A stretch of DNA of 17,066 bases from Chrysochromulina tobinii (taxonomy: Eukaryota > Haptophyta > Prymnesiales > Chrysochromulinaceae): NCBI GenBank assembly GCA_001275005.1, contig JWZX01002953.1:1-17066 (forward strand), given 5' to 3'. Each line of letters opens with the position of its first letter. Position 1 is the stretch's first letter. The position numbers were made by a program, and so were the translations under genes. The notes below the pieces were generated by a model. The model was given only the letters and a program-made list of their open reading frames with translations. It was not told the DNA's origin and did not search any database. Below, in pieces: positions 1 through 6,893 of this stretch.

Positions 1-1
1 G

Positions 2-1759
2 CTTCTTGGCAGCCGCGGGCGGCGGCGGTCGCGGCGCGGCGGCGGCGGGCGCCTCGCCGTTCGCGGCCGCCTTGGCCGCCGCCCGCTCCGCCCCAATGTG
101 TCTCGCGTAGCACAAGGCCGCCTCCTCTGGCCTCTCGAAGGTGCCCAGGTGGCGCATCTTGCCATTCAGCCAGATCTGCGCCTGGTACTTGCCGCGATTC
201 CTTTTCACGCCCCTGAAGCCCGTCACACCGCTGCTCATCGGCACCAACTCGAGCCCCTCGGCCGCTGCGGCTGCATAAGCTTCGCCCGCCAGCATCGCCT
301 GGTTCCGAAGAGGTTCGGCATCACCCGCGGACTGGCGCTCGACACGGCGCTTCTTGGCAGCGACCGAGTATCGGAGGAGTTTCGCTTTCGCGTCAGATGA
401 GGCGGTGGCGGGTGGCGGCGGTGGCGGCGCGGCGGCGGCGGGCGCCTCGCCGTTCGCGGCCGCCTTGGCAGCCGCTCGCTCCGCCCTCATGTGTCTCGCG
501 TAACACAAGGCCGCCTCCTCCGGCGTCGCGAAGGTGCCCAGGAGGGCGCGCTGCATGCCCTTCCTGCTGATCTTTGCCACGTACTTGCCAGCAGCACTCT
601 TCCACACGCCCTTGAAGCCTGTCTCGCCGCCCTTCGTCGATGGCACGAGCTCGAGCCCCTCGGCCGCCGCGACCGCCCTGGCGTCGTCCGCCGTGAGCGG
701 CCGCGCCCCCTTGCGCATCGCCTGCACGTGGAACCTCGGTCGCGCAAGAGCAAGCTCAGGCGCAGGCGCAGGCGCCACGAGCATCTCGTCAATCTCGGCA
801 TCCCTCCACGGATTTGACTGCGTGGCCACGAGCATCTCGTCAATCTCGTCAATCTCGTCAATCTCGGCATCCCTCCACGGATTTGACTGCGTGGCAAGAG
901 CCTGCACGAAGCACGGGCGCACGTTCGACTCCCTGTCGCCGTCGTCGTAGCCGATGTCGACCGTCCTGTCGGGGTGAACCTTGGTGATGCGTCCTGGGTA
1001 ATAGTGAACGAAGTTCTGCACAGGGCCCGTGGAGGCACCCCAGCGCGCGCGCACATGCATGCCCACCCTCAGCGGCGCCGTCACGGGCGCCGTAGCGGGC
1101 GCCGTCGTGGAGGCGCCGTGCTCGAAGAGGTCGTCCTCCTCTTCTTCGTCGCCCCCGTCGGTGGCCTGCAGGGCTTCTTCTTCGTCGCCGCAGTCGTCGA
1201 ATTCCATCTGGTCGTGAGCTACTGCTGCCGCTCGCGACAAGCCGTCCTTGCGCGTGCCCTCGTCGGTTTGTCGAACACGCTTGTGTGCTGGCGCGACGCC
1301 TGTGGACTTTCCCTTCCCTCTTTGTGCGGGCCTCGGCACCACAAACTGATGGCGTTGCTGCGGTGCTGCCTTGCGACCCACATATTTTACCGGCTGGCGG
1401 GCGTTGCAGATGACACAGCGTGATGCCCATTCCTTGTTGTCGCCTGTGCATTGCTGGCAACTCCAGGAGCCGTCGCCCTCAGGTATGTGAGCGTCTGCAC
1501 TGCTCGCCTCGAGGCTCGCCCGCCCGATTCTTGGCGCGTCATGACTTACGCCGTCGCTGATCAATGCAGTTCTCATCATGCGATGCGTTGCTGCCGTTCG
1601 GCACACTGGGCATTCTCGCTTCCAGTGTAGCGCTTCCTTGATGCATGGCTTGCAGAATAGGTGACCGCATGCGGAAAGCGTCGTCGGCTGTTCGGCGACG
1701 TCCAGACAGATCGGACAGCGCAGCGCCGCGGACGCCTTGGCATCTGCAGATCGAGTCAT
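2..1759 (-). CDS. RING / RanBP2-zinc finger / Tudor-like / two-AP2 domain protein, 3' end missing
   Basis: The minus-strand frame is open from ATG 1759 to the window edge (586 codons, no stop), so the C-terminus is missing. Domains in order: a C3HC4 RING-HC finger at residues 15-53 (CPIC, then CGHLFCKPC, then CPVC; spacing C-x2-C-x12-C-x-H-x2-C-x2-C-x10-C-x2-C); a RanBP2-type zinc finger at about 97-121 (W-x-C-x2-C-x3-N-x6-C-x2-C); a Glu/Asp-rich stretch; a Tudor/Agenet-like module at about 232-285 (RARW, YYPGRI, DIGYDDGDRE); a short duplicated acidic segment; then two AP2/ERF domains at about 381-427 and 514-559, each with GF[KR]GV, LGTF and PEEAALCYARH. RING fingers usually recruit E2 ubiquitin-conjugating enzymes, RanBP2 fingers bind ubiquitin or RNA, Tudor modules read methylated residues, and AP2 domains bind DNA. 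I infer a nuclear chromatin-associated ubiquitin ligase or transcription regulator. Linkers are Ala/Pro-rich. It is divergent from RAE1. Confidence 0.85.
   Translation of the reverse strand, partial: MTRSADAKASAALRCPICLDVAEQPTTLSACGHLFCKPCIKEALHWKRECPVCRTAATHRMMRTALISDGVSHDAPRIGRASLEASSADAHIPEGDGSWSCQQCTGDNKEWASRCVICNARQPVKYVGRKAAPQQRHQFVVPRPAQRGKGKSTGVAPAHKRVRQTDEGTRKDGLSRAAAVAHDQMEFDDCGDEEEALQATDGGDEEEEDDLFEHGASTTAPATAPVTAPLRVGMHVRARWGASTGPVQNFVHYYPGRITKVHPDRTVDIGYDDGDRESNVRPCFVQALATQSNPWRDAEIDEIDEIDEMLVATQSNPWRDAEIDEMLVAPAPAPELALARPRFHVQAMRKGARPLTADDARAVAAAEGLELVPSTKGGETGFKGVWKSAAGKYVAKISRKGMQRALLGTFATPEEAALCYARHMRAERAAAKAAANGEAPAAAAPPPPPPATASSDAKAKLLRYSVAAKKRRVERQSAGDAEPLRNQAMLAGEAYAAAAAEGLELVPMSSGVTGFRGVKRNRGKYQAQIWLNGKMRHLGTFERPEEAALCYARHIGAERAAAKAAANGEAPAAAAPRPPPPAAAKK
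14..522. repeat. AP2-plus-linker repeat unit, 393-bp period
   Basis: The stretch at about 14-122 matches about 413-522 almost base for base at an offset of 393 bp (131 codons). It covers the end of each AP2 domain and the following Ala/Lys and Pro-rich linker. The frame reaching the left edge (2-13) again reads AAKK, as it does after the other copy (VAAKKRR near 345-357). The linker therefore continues as in the first unit, and a further AP2 copy may lie outside the window. Confidence 0.8.
776..895. repeat. Tandem duplication with an expanded 9-bp core, inside the AP2 gene
   Basis: Two adjacent copies, 776-826 (51 bp) and 827-895 (69 bp), are identical except that the 9-bp unit GTCAATCTC is present once in the first and three times in the second. 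All length differences are multiples of three, so the protein frame is kept. The protein reads two copies of an acidic ATQSNPWRDAEIDE...MLV segment, with the IDE triplet repeated. Confidence 0.95.
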
Positions 1760-1969
1760 TCTGGCCCTCAATCCAGAAAAGCCCAGCCGACTCTTGCACA
1801 AATTACCCTGCGAACCCAGCAATTTCAGTGGGGGTACCGGTAACGCACATTCGGAACCGGGATGCTTCAGAAATGGAATTGAAAACTCGATTGAAATCGA
1901 AGTGTGATCAAAAGCCGTGCACAAAAGCCGAGCGAGACACGCCGCCGGGAGCGTCGCACTCGCGACCAC
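1760..1969. promoter_or_regulatory. Shared divergent promoter region between the RING/AP2 gene and RAE1
   Basis: This 210-bp interval separates two head-to-head start codons, so it must hold both 5' UTRs and core promoters unless UTR introns exist. No clear TATA box stands out. It contains an 8-bp palindrome, TACCGGTA (1835-1842), that recurs in the other divergent promoter at 6799-6806. Promoter function is inferred from gene arrangement only. Confidence 0.5.
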
Positions 1970-3019
1970 ATGTCTTTCGGCCAGGCGCCACAGCCGAACC
2001 ACAACCCCAACAACGACGCCGAAATTCCGAACGCGGCGACGGACGGCATCTCGTGCGTCACGTGGAGCCCCGTGAGCAATCACCTCATTGCAGGCTCGTG
2101 GGACAGCCAGGTGCGCTGCTGGGAGGTGCAACCAAACGGCACCTCGGCGCCCAAGGCGGGGACACCAGTCGGTGGGCCCGTGCTATGCGCTTCGTGGAGT
2201 GCGGACGGCGCGCGCGCCTACGTGGGCAGCTGCGACCAGAAGGCCTATTTGTGGGACCTCGCGACGAACAAAACTTCGCAGGTGGCGCAGCACAGCCAGC
2301 CGGTCAAGAACATCTTTTGGGTGCAGGAGATGAACTGCTGTGTGACGGCGTCGTGGGACAAGACGATCAAGTACTGGGATGGCAAGAGCTCCAGCCCCGC
2401 TGCCACGCTCACGCTGCCCGAGCGCGCCTACGCGACCGACGTGCGCTACCCGCTCATGGTCGTGGCGACCGCGGACAAAAAGATGGTTGTGGTGAACCTG
2501 ACGAACCCACAGACGATCTTCACCTCGATCGCGTCACCGCTAAAATTACAGAGCCGCTGCGTCGCTTGCTTCCCCGACCAGCAGGGCTTTTGCGTTGGTT
2601 CGATCGAGGGACGTGTGGCCGTTCACCACGTACAAGAGCGCAACAGCCGCGACAACTTCGCCTTCAAGTGCCACCGCGACAACAATGACATTTACGCGGT
2701 GGACTGCATCACGTTCCACCCGCAGTACGGGACCTTCGCGACCACAGGCTCCGATGGCACCTTCAACTTCTGGGACAAGGATAGCCGACAGCGCCTCAAA
2801 GCTTTCAATAAGGCGAGTCTGCCGATCCCATGTGGTGCGTTCAACCGCGATGGCTCCATCTTCGCGTACGCTGTCTCGTATGACTGGTCGCGTGGCCAGG
2901 AGCACTACACTAACCGCTCGAATCACCTGCTGCTGCACTCAACGCCTGAGGCGGAGATCAGATCACGCAATCAGGTTCGCAGCAAGACCACGCGCGCCTT
3001 CGGCAACCGTCCCAACTGA
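1970..3019 (+). CDS. RAE1: RAE1/Gle2 mRNA export factor (WD40 nucleoporin)
   Basis: The 349-residue protein aligns along its whole length, from memory, with eukaryotic RAE1 (human 368 residues). Diagnostic stretches are LIAGSWDSQVRCWEVQ, GPVLCASWSADG, VTASWDKTIKYWD, LPERAYATDVRYPLMVVATA, SIEGRVAVHHV, FKCHRDNNDIYAVDCITFHP, TGSDGTFNFWDKD and AYAVSYDWSRGQEHY. These form a seven-bladed WD40 propeller. RAE1 docks on NUP98 at the nuclear pore, helps export mRNA and acts in spindle checkpoint control. I chose ATG 1970 (MSFGQ) over the in-frame ATG at 1904, because the 22 extra residues are Arg/Lys-rich, unlike RAE1, and would lie in the divergent promoter. The gene has no intron. Beyond the usual family end there is a short tail ending in GNRPN. 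Confidence 0.95.
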   Translation: MSFGQAPQPNHNPNNDAEIPNAATDGISCVTWSPVSNHLIAGSWDSQVRCWEVQPNGTSAPKAGTPVGGPVLCASWSADGARAYVGSCDQKAYLWDLATNKTSQVAQHSQPVKNIFWVQEMNCCVTASWDKTIKYWDGKSSSPAATLTLPERAYATDVRYPLMVVATADKKMVVVNLTNPQTIFTSIASPLKLQSRCVACFPDQQGFCVGSIEGRVAVHHVQERNSRDNFAFKCHRDNNDIYAVDCITFHPQYGTFATTGSDGTFNFWDKDSRQRLKAFNKASLPIPCGAFNRDGSIFAYAVSYDWSRGQEHYTNRSNHLLLHSTPEAEIRSRNQVRSKTTRAFGNRPN

Positions 3020-3155
3020 AGAAGTTGCCCCCCGTCCGAAGCCTGTATCGTCACCCTTCGCCCCCCCCCCTCCCCCCACGCCATTGCAGAATGTCAAGGC
3101 AGGGGGCAGACGATGACCCGGCTTGAAGGCGGCCGGACCGAGACGGCGCCGACAA

Positions 3156-3242
3156 GTGACCGAGACGAGCGGGATGTGAACTGTTGTGAATCGCTGTGAA
3201 CGGCTGTGACCGAGACGAGCGGGAGACGAGCGGGATGTGAAC
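3156..3242. repeat. Degenerate tandem repeat downstream of RAE1
   Basis: GTGACCGAGACGAGCGGG followed by ATGTGAAC occurs at 3156-3181. It recurs at 3206-3242, where AGACGAGCGGG is present in an extra copy. Between them sit two further TGTGAA units. It may be a minisatellite in the 3' UTR or spacer. Confidence 0.85.
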
Positions 3243-3657
3243 AACTGCTGTGTATGCTGCACAGGTGTGCTGTGTCGTGATATGTGCTGCAGCGCCAACC
3301 CCGACGCCCCGGCTGAGCCCGCGCCGCTGCCCCGCTCTCGCAGCGGCGTGCCGCTCCACGGCCGCCCGGCGGGGGCCTCGAGCGATCGAGACCGAAGGGA
3401 CCCTACAAGGGAGCCATGTGGGATGTGGCGCACATGGCGCCGTCATGAAACAGATACGAAATTCTTCGATACTAAATCCGATCGTGAACCGTCGTATCAC
3501 GGTCGCGCACACACTGACATGACACAGCGCGCCGCGCCCCACCCCCGGCGTGTATTACCTACCCGGGCCCCGCGATGGCGACGGGCACGATGGTGTCTCC
3601 CCGCGCGTCCCGGGGCGGTTCGCGACGTCCCGCTGATGTGTCTTTTGTACGATCCAC

Positions 3658-3713
3658 GCTCGATGGTACCTGCGACGACGACATCCGCGTGGGCTTCGCA
3701 GGTACCATCGAGC
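3658..3713. repeat. Perfect 18-bp inverted repeat with 20-nt loop
   Basis: The arm GCTCGATGGTACCTGCGA (3658-3675) is the exact reverse complement of 3696-3713, with 20 nt between. In RNA it would fold into a stable stem-loop on either strand. Neither flank extends the pairing. It may be a terminator-like or processing structure, a small folded RNA, or the relic of a small inverted-repeat element. Confidence 0.9.
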
Positions 3714-4415
3714 TCACACCCATCTTCCCTGGCAGCCAAGTCGACTTTGGCGTACGCATCGGCATGCAGGAGCAGGGGGCCGCGTCGCTGGCCGACCTTT
3801 CTTCTTTATTTGTATCGCAAGTGAGAAGTGTCTTTTATTTCTAGTTTTCTCCACCGCCTCGCCGATTCGACATTCGAGGCCCGATTCTCATGATTCTCAT
3901 TCGATCGATTCTGCCGTCGAGGGAACTATCGTGTGTCGCGTGCATGCTAGCTGAATGCTAGCCTGGGGCGCCCCCGGTGGCGGGCGGCTTGCGGGCGGCG
4001 GATGAACCCCCGCGCGGCGGCCGGCGGCGCCGGGGGGGCGCGTAGGCCGTAGCGACTAGCGTACCGGCGCGGTGGCCTGCACCTCCGACCTCGCGCTCGA
4101 GCACTCGAGACGGCCGGACCGCGCGGGTGTGCACGGCCACGGGCGGGTCAGTCACCGATGTCACGACGCTCCCGATGTCGGATCACACCGAACACCTCTC
4201 GCCCGTCGACACCACCACGGAGCCCCACTAACGGACACTCACGACGGCCGGGCGCAGAAGACTAAAATTGAACTGTCTGTGACCGTAGGTAATTGTTATC
4301 ATAGTTTGCGAGAGAGCGCGCGGGGGGCACCGCGACCGTTGGCAGGGGGACCTCTGGCGAGCCGGTGCGTATGGCACGCGCGCGCGCCGCGAGCAGCAGC
4401 CGAACAGGGCGCCGC

Positions 4416-5070
4416 TTAGGACTCCTCTTCCTCGCCGCCGCCCTCGGCACCCTCTGCGCCGGGCTCCGGTGGAAGCCCATTCTCGAGGAGCGAAATGACC
4501 GCGTCGAACGCACCCTCCTTCGCGAGGGCCAACGGTGTCTGGCCCGAGCTGTTCTCGGGTGCCGTGGCGGCGCCGGCGCGCATCAGCGCCTCCACGATCT
4601 CCAACCGCCCCTCCGACGCGGCATAGTGCAACGCCGTGCACCCATCCTCGTCTACCATGTCAATCAGGGCCTTCGCGTCCGGCAGCGACATGACCTTGAG
4701 AAAAGCTTCCGGATTGGGCTTGGCCGCCGCGACGTGCAGGACCGTCATCGCCATCTGCGTGAGGTCGGGCAATGTGCCATGGGCAGATCAGGTGAGCCGG
4801 TGACCGGGCAGCAGAGAGACGGGCAGTGCGAGAGTTGATGGCGCGCACCATGTCCTGATGCTTCGGGTCCGCGCCTGCTGCCAGCAGCACCTGCATCGTC
4901 TCAGCAGCGTTCTGCTCCGCGCTCGCCGCCACCTGGAGCGGCGAGAAGCCGCGCTTGGTCGAGCGTGAATTGACCATGGTGGGATCCTTCTCAATGCAGC
5001 CTGTGACGCCGGAAACCTTGCCGATGAGGGCGTACGAGATGAGATTCTTCGCGGCCTCGGGCTTGGCCAT
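4416..5070 (-). CDS. Ankyrin-repeat protein, two exons (4849-5070 and 4416-4754)
   Basis: Two minus-strand frames, each with ankyrin repeats, join across a 94-nt GT-AG intron. Exon 1 (MAKPEAAKNL... to KHQDM) is 74 residues; exon 2 adds 112, for 186 in total. There are about four ankyrin repeats: near 41-74 (GFSPLQVAA, LLAAGAD), 76-111 (MTVLHVAA), 112-144 (GCTALHYAASEGRLEIVEAL) and 145-168 (GQTPLALAKEG), then an acidic tail ending EEEES. Ankyrin repeats mediate protein binding; no catalytic domain is visible and no partner can be named. ATG 5070 is the first in-frame ATG of exon 1. A possible extra first exon (5138-5173, reading MAHMEVNNRSGL) could join in phase through a 61-nt intron (5077-5137, GTGCGG...GCGCAG), adding 14 residues. 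It would overlap the start codon of the divergent gene. Confidence 0.85.
4755..4848 (-). other. Intron of the ankyrin gene (94 nt)
   Basis: The donor is ATG|GTGCGC (exon ends at 4849) and the acceptor is CACGCAG|ATGGCG (exon 2 begins at 4754). Its length is not a multiple of three, and removing it restores one frame and a continuous ankyrin repeat. Phase 0. Confidence 0.8.
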
Positions 5071-5171
5071 TAAAGCCTGCGCACAGCATGGGCGACGGGC
5101 ATCAGCAGCGGCGGGCTGGCACGAGGCGTGGCCGCACGAGGCCGCTGCGGTTGTTGACCTCCATGTGAGCC
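5071..5171. promoter_or_regulatory. Short head-to-head promoter region, ankyrin gene / docking-domain gene
   Basis: Only 101 bp separates the two chosen start codons. If the optional first ankyrin exon is real, the two start codons overlap in CCATGG at 5170-5175, so at least one of the two start choices would be wrong. Promoter role is inferred from the gene arrangement. Confidence 0.35.
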
Positions 5172-5857
5172 ATGGTTTCCGCAACAGAGAGGCGTCGTGT
5201 CGGACGATCTGGACGCTCTTTTAGGTGCGTGTTCTGTAATCGTCGTCGCTGCTCTGACGAACAGCAATCGCGTCGCCTTCACGCCTCCCCGAAGCGCAAT
5301 GTGCGCCGCATGCCGTGCTCGCCGCGTCCGCCGCGTGGCCCTAAAAGTACTCATCAGTCCGTGCGTTGCTCCGGGTACATCTCCGCGCGCAGGGGCGGCG
5401 CTCAGGATCAGGAGAAACGCGCACTCGAGGCGTACTTTGCCGAGCACCGGATCCAGGAGAAGCTCAACTCGATGCTCAATGAAATGGTGCAGGTGCGGCC
5501 GCACATGCCGTATCATTGGCTCGCGAAGCGCATGCGCCAAGACGGCTCCGCGCCGTCGGCTGGCACGATGCCGCAGCTCGCGCCCGCGGCTCAGAAGGCC
5601 CTCGGTGGCGATCTCGAGAAGCAGTGGAACTTTGCGCTTGGCCTGCAGGTGCGATCAGGCTCAGCGCCATCGGCGCCGGTGGTGGCGGCGGCGCCACCCA
5701 AGCGAAGCGCGGTGGCCAGTGGCGCCGAAGGCGTGCTGCTGACCATCGAGAGCCTCTCTGCCGCGAGCAGTGGCGTGCTCTTGGCGATCCGAGCACAGTG
5801 AGCCGCTCCCCGAGGGCGCGGCGCAAGCCTACGCTCGCCCCCAGCACGGATGCATAG
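5172..5857 (+). CDS. Small DPY30/RIIa-like docking-domain protein, probable three exons
   Basis: Proposed exons are 5172-5224, 5393-5648 and 5771-5857 (131 residues). The recognisable part is a two-helix stretch around residues 24-68 (ALEAYFAEHRIQEKLNSML, then NEMVQVRPHMPYHWLAKRMR). It resembles the RIIa/DPY30 dimerisation-docking fold, including the R-P-x-x-P turn between the helices. Such domains dimerise and bind amphipathic helices, often in ciliary or chromatin complexes; the partner here is unknown. Both introns have GTGCG donors and GCAG acceptors. Intron 1 is 168 nt, so reading through it also stays in frame but inserts a Cys/Arg-rich stretch of poor quality. Without splicing intron 2, the frame ends at 5801 with an Ala/Ser-rich tail instead of ending in RRKPTLAPSTDA. 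The exon model needs transcript support. Confidence 0.5.
5225..5392 (+). other. Probable intron 1 of the docking-domain gene (168 nt)
   Basis: Donor TTTTAG|GTGCGT, acceptor CGCGCGCAG|GGGC, phase 2. The length is divisible by three, so the frame alone does not decide it. The call rests on the splice sites and the poor quality of the encoded peptide. Confidence 0.55.
5649..5770 (+). other. Probable intron 2 of the docking-domain gene (122 nt)
   Basis: Donor CTGCAG|GTGCGA, acceptor GCGAGCAG|TGGCGT, phase 0. Removing it switches to a frame ending at TAG 5857. The donor matches the other introns in this window. The competing unspliced reading ends at 5801. Confidence 0.5.
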
Positions 5858-6211
5858 GAGAGCAGAACTGTGAGTCGTCCTCTGGCACGCATGCAAGTGA
5901 TGGCCGAGCAGATGCACCGGCAGCGTTTGTGGGCGGCTCGGTAGGGGCGTTAGCCGAGCCGGTTGCATGCATGTGCATGGTCGGTTGGCTCTCGTCTATA
6001 CTCAGGAAGAGGTGTCGCGCGTGTGACGCGCGCGTTTCGAGTCACAGCCGCTCTCGCCCAAAATCGCATGGTGTTCACTTCTAAGAGACGAATGCTTTAC
6101 AGCGCGAACCGTTATCATACTAAATCGACCTACCAACACATGTGCTCAACCGCCCGAAACGACCGCTACGACCGAGCGGCGCGCAGGTACCACCAGCGCA
6201 TCTATCCCCTC
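5858..6211. other. Convergent 3' spacer (354 bp)
   Basis: This lies between the 3' ends of the docking-domain gene (+) and the Cpn10 gene (-). It contains a TGCATGCATG run near 5965 and a small perfect hairpin, CGCGCGT-GTG-ACGCGCG (6016-6032). No gene was recognised; it presumably holds both 3' UTRs. Confidence 0.6.
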
Positions 6212-6688
6212 TCAGGAGCAGACGGCCCATATTTCCTCTGCCTTGAAGAGGAAGATTGTGCTCTCGCGCAGTGGCTTGTCCTTGAGCTGGATGCGGATCC
6301 CAGCCTTCGGCCCGACCACCACCTTCTGCCCAACCTTGATGTCAGGCATGGGTGCGCGATTGCCGTTCTTTGTCAACGCGCCGGGACCGACAGCGAGCAC
6401 GGTGCCCGCGCGTGGCTCAGGTTTCGCGAATGCCTCATCTTCCTGCTCGTCCTCGAAGACGGTGGGCAGCAGGATGCCGGCTACCGTCGCGCTGGGCGCG
6501 GACTGCAGATCGATCACTATGTGGTCTTCCAGCGGTTGGAGCTCCTCGCCGGACTCGATCGTGCTAGCGTAGGCCTGCGGCGGCAGCACACGTGGAGACG
6601 TGATGCGCGCCGCGAGGCCACCCATGGAGAAGCACGCGCAGTGACTCGCGAACGCGACGAAAAGCGCGAGAGCATGACGACGTCCCAT
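6212..6688 (-). CDS. Plastid-targeted chaperonin 10 (GroES/Cpn10 family)
   Basis: The 158-residue protein has a GroES domain from about residue 51 to the end. LQPLEDHIVIDLQ is the first strand, AGILLP the mobile-loop motif that contacts Cpn60, RAGTVLAVGPGALTKNG the core, VGQKVVVGPKAG the family signature, and ESTIFLFKAEEIWAV the C-terminal strand. The co-chaperonin ring caps Cpn60 during protein folding. The first ~20 residues (MGRRHALALFVAFASHCACF) look like a signal peptide with a Phe near the cleavage site, followed by a basic/hydroxylated stretch. This fits bipartite targeting to a secondary plastid, which is inference. It has one domain, not the double Cpn20 of green plastids. An acidic insert (DEQEDEAFAKPEP) follows the mobile loop, longer than in bacterial GroES. 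It is divergent from the sulfotransferase-like gene. Confidence 0.9.
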   Translation of the reverse strand: MGRRHALALFVAFASHCACFSMGGLAARITSPRVLPPQAYASTIESGEELQPLEDHIVIDLQSAPSATVAGILLPTVFEDEQEDEAFAKPEPRAGTVLAVGPGALTKNGNRAPMPDIKVGQKVVVGPKAGIRIQLKDKPLRESTIFLFKAEEIWAVCS

Positions 6689-6893
6689 CAGCGGCGCAAA
6701 GCAAAAACGCGATCACAACATAGGAGATCGCGACGTCGCGAAAAGAACATTTCTAGCTGCGGTCGGAACCCTAGAGTTCTCGAAGTCCACCACCCGCGTA
6801 CCGGTACCTGTCTAAGTGCCCCACGCGGGCAGGCGCCCGGAGTCGACGCGTCCGGGACCCACGACGGGCGACCGTCGGCTGACGCGGCTGCCC
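6689..6893. promoter_or_regulatory. Divergent promoter region, Cpn10 / sulfotransferase-like gene
   Basis: This 205-bp region lies between two head-to-head start codons. It contains the perfect palindrome GTACCGGTAC (6798-6807), whose 8-bp core also occurs in the promoter region at 1835-1842. No obvious TATA box was seen. Confidence 0.45.

Larger units (their letters stand above)
3020..4415. other. 1.4-kb intergenic region without a convincing gene
   Basis: This lies between the 3' ends of RAE1 (+) and the ankyrin gene (-), so it holds two 3' UTRs. It has a C-rich run (3061-3079), tandem repeats (3156-3242), an 18-bp perfect inverted repeat (3658-3713), a TGCTAGC direct repeat near 3945-3962 and a very GC-rich block (about 3960-4070). 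The longest open frames have low-complexity Arg/Ala/Pro composition or lack an ATG. A 89-codon frame at 3575-3844 spans the inverted repeat but resembles nothing I know. Confidence 0.6.

Noticed and set aside
1645-2688. Plus-strand open frame overlapping the divergent promoter and RAE1
   Set aside because: Out of frame with RAE1 and in a shadow frame of the RING gene; low-complexity Arg/Gly-rich product.
3237-3824. 195-codon plus-strand frame in the same spacer
   Set aside because: Starts at GTG, is Arg/Pro/Ser-rich and has no domain.
3575-3844. 89-codon ATG frame in the RAE1/ankyrin spacer
   Set aside because: It spans the 18-bp inverted repeat, ends in a low-complexity stretch, and has no recognisable domain or signal. 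Kept only as part of the spacer description.
3960-4070. Very GC-rich block that could suggest rRNA or a structured RNA
   Set aside because: No conserved rRNA motif recognised; it looks like simple GC-rich spacer with GGGCGCCCC-type palindromes.
3469-6126. Shared words ATACTAAATC (3469 and 6117) and GTTATCATA (4295 and 6111) in 3' spacers
   Set aside because: Possible 3'-end signals, but two copies each are too few to separate from chance.
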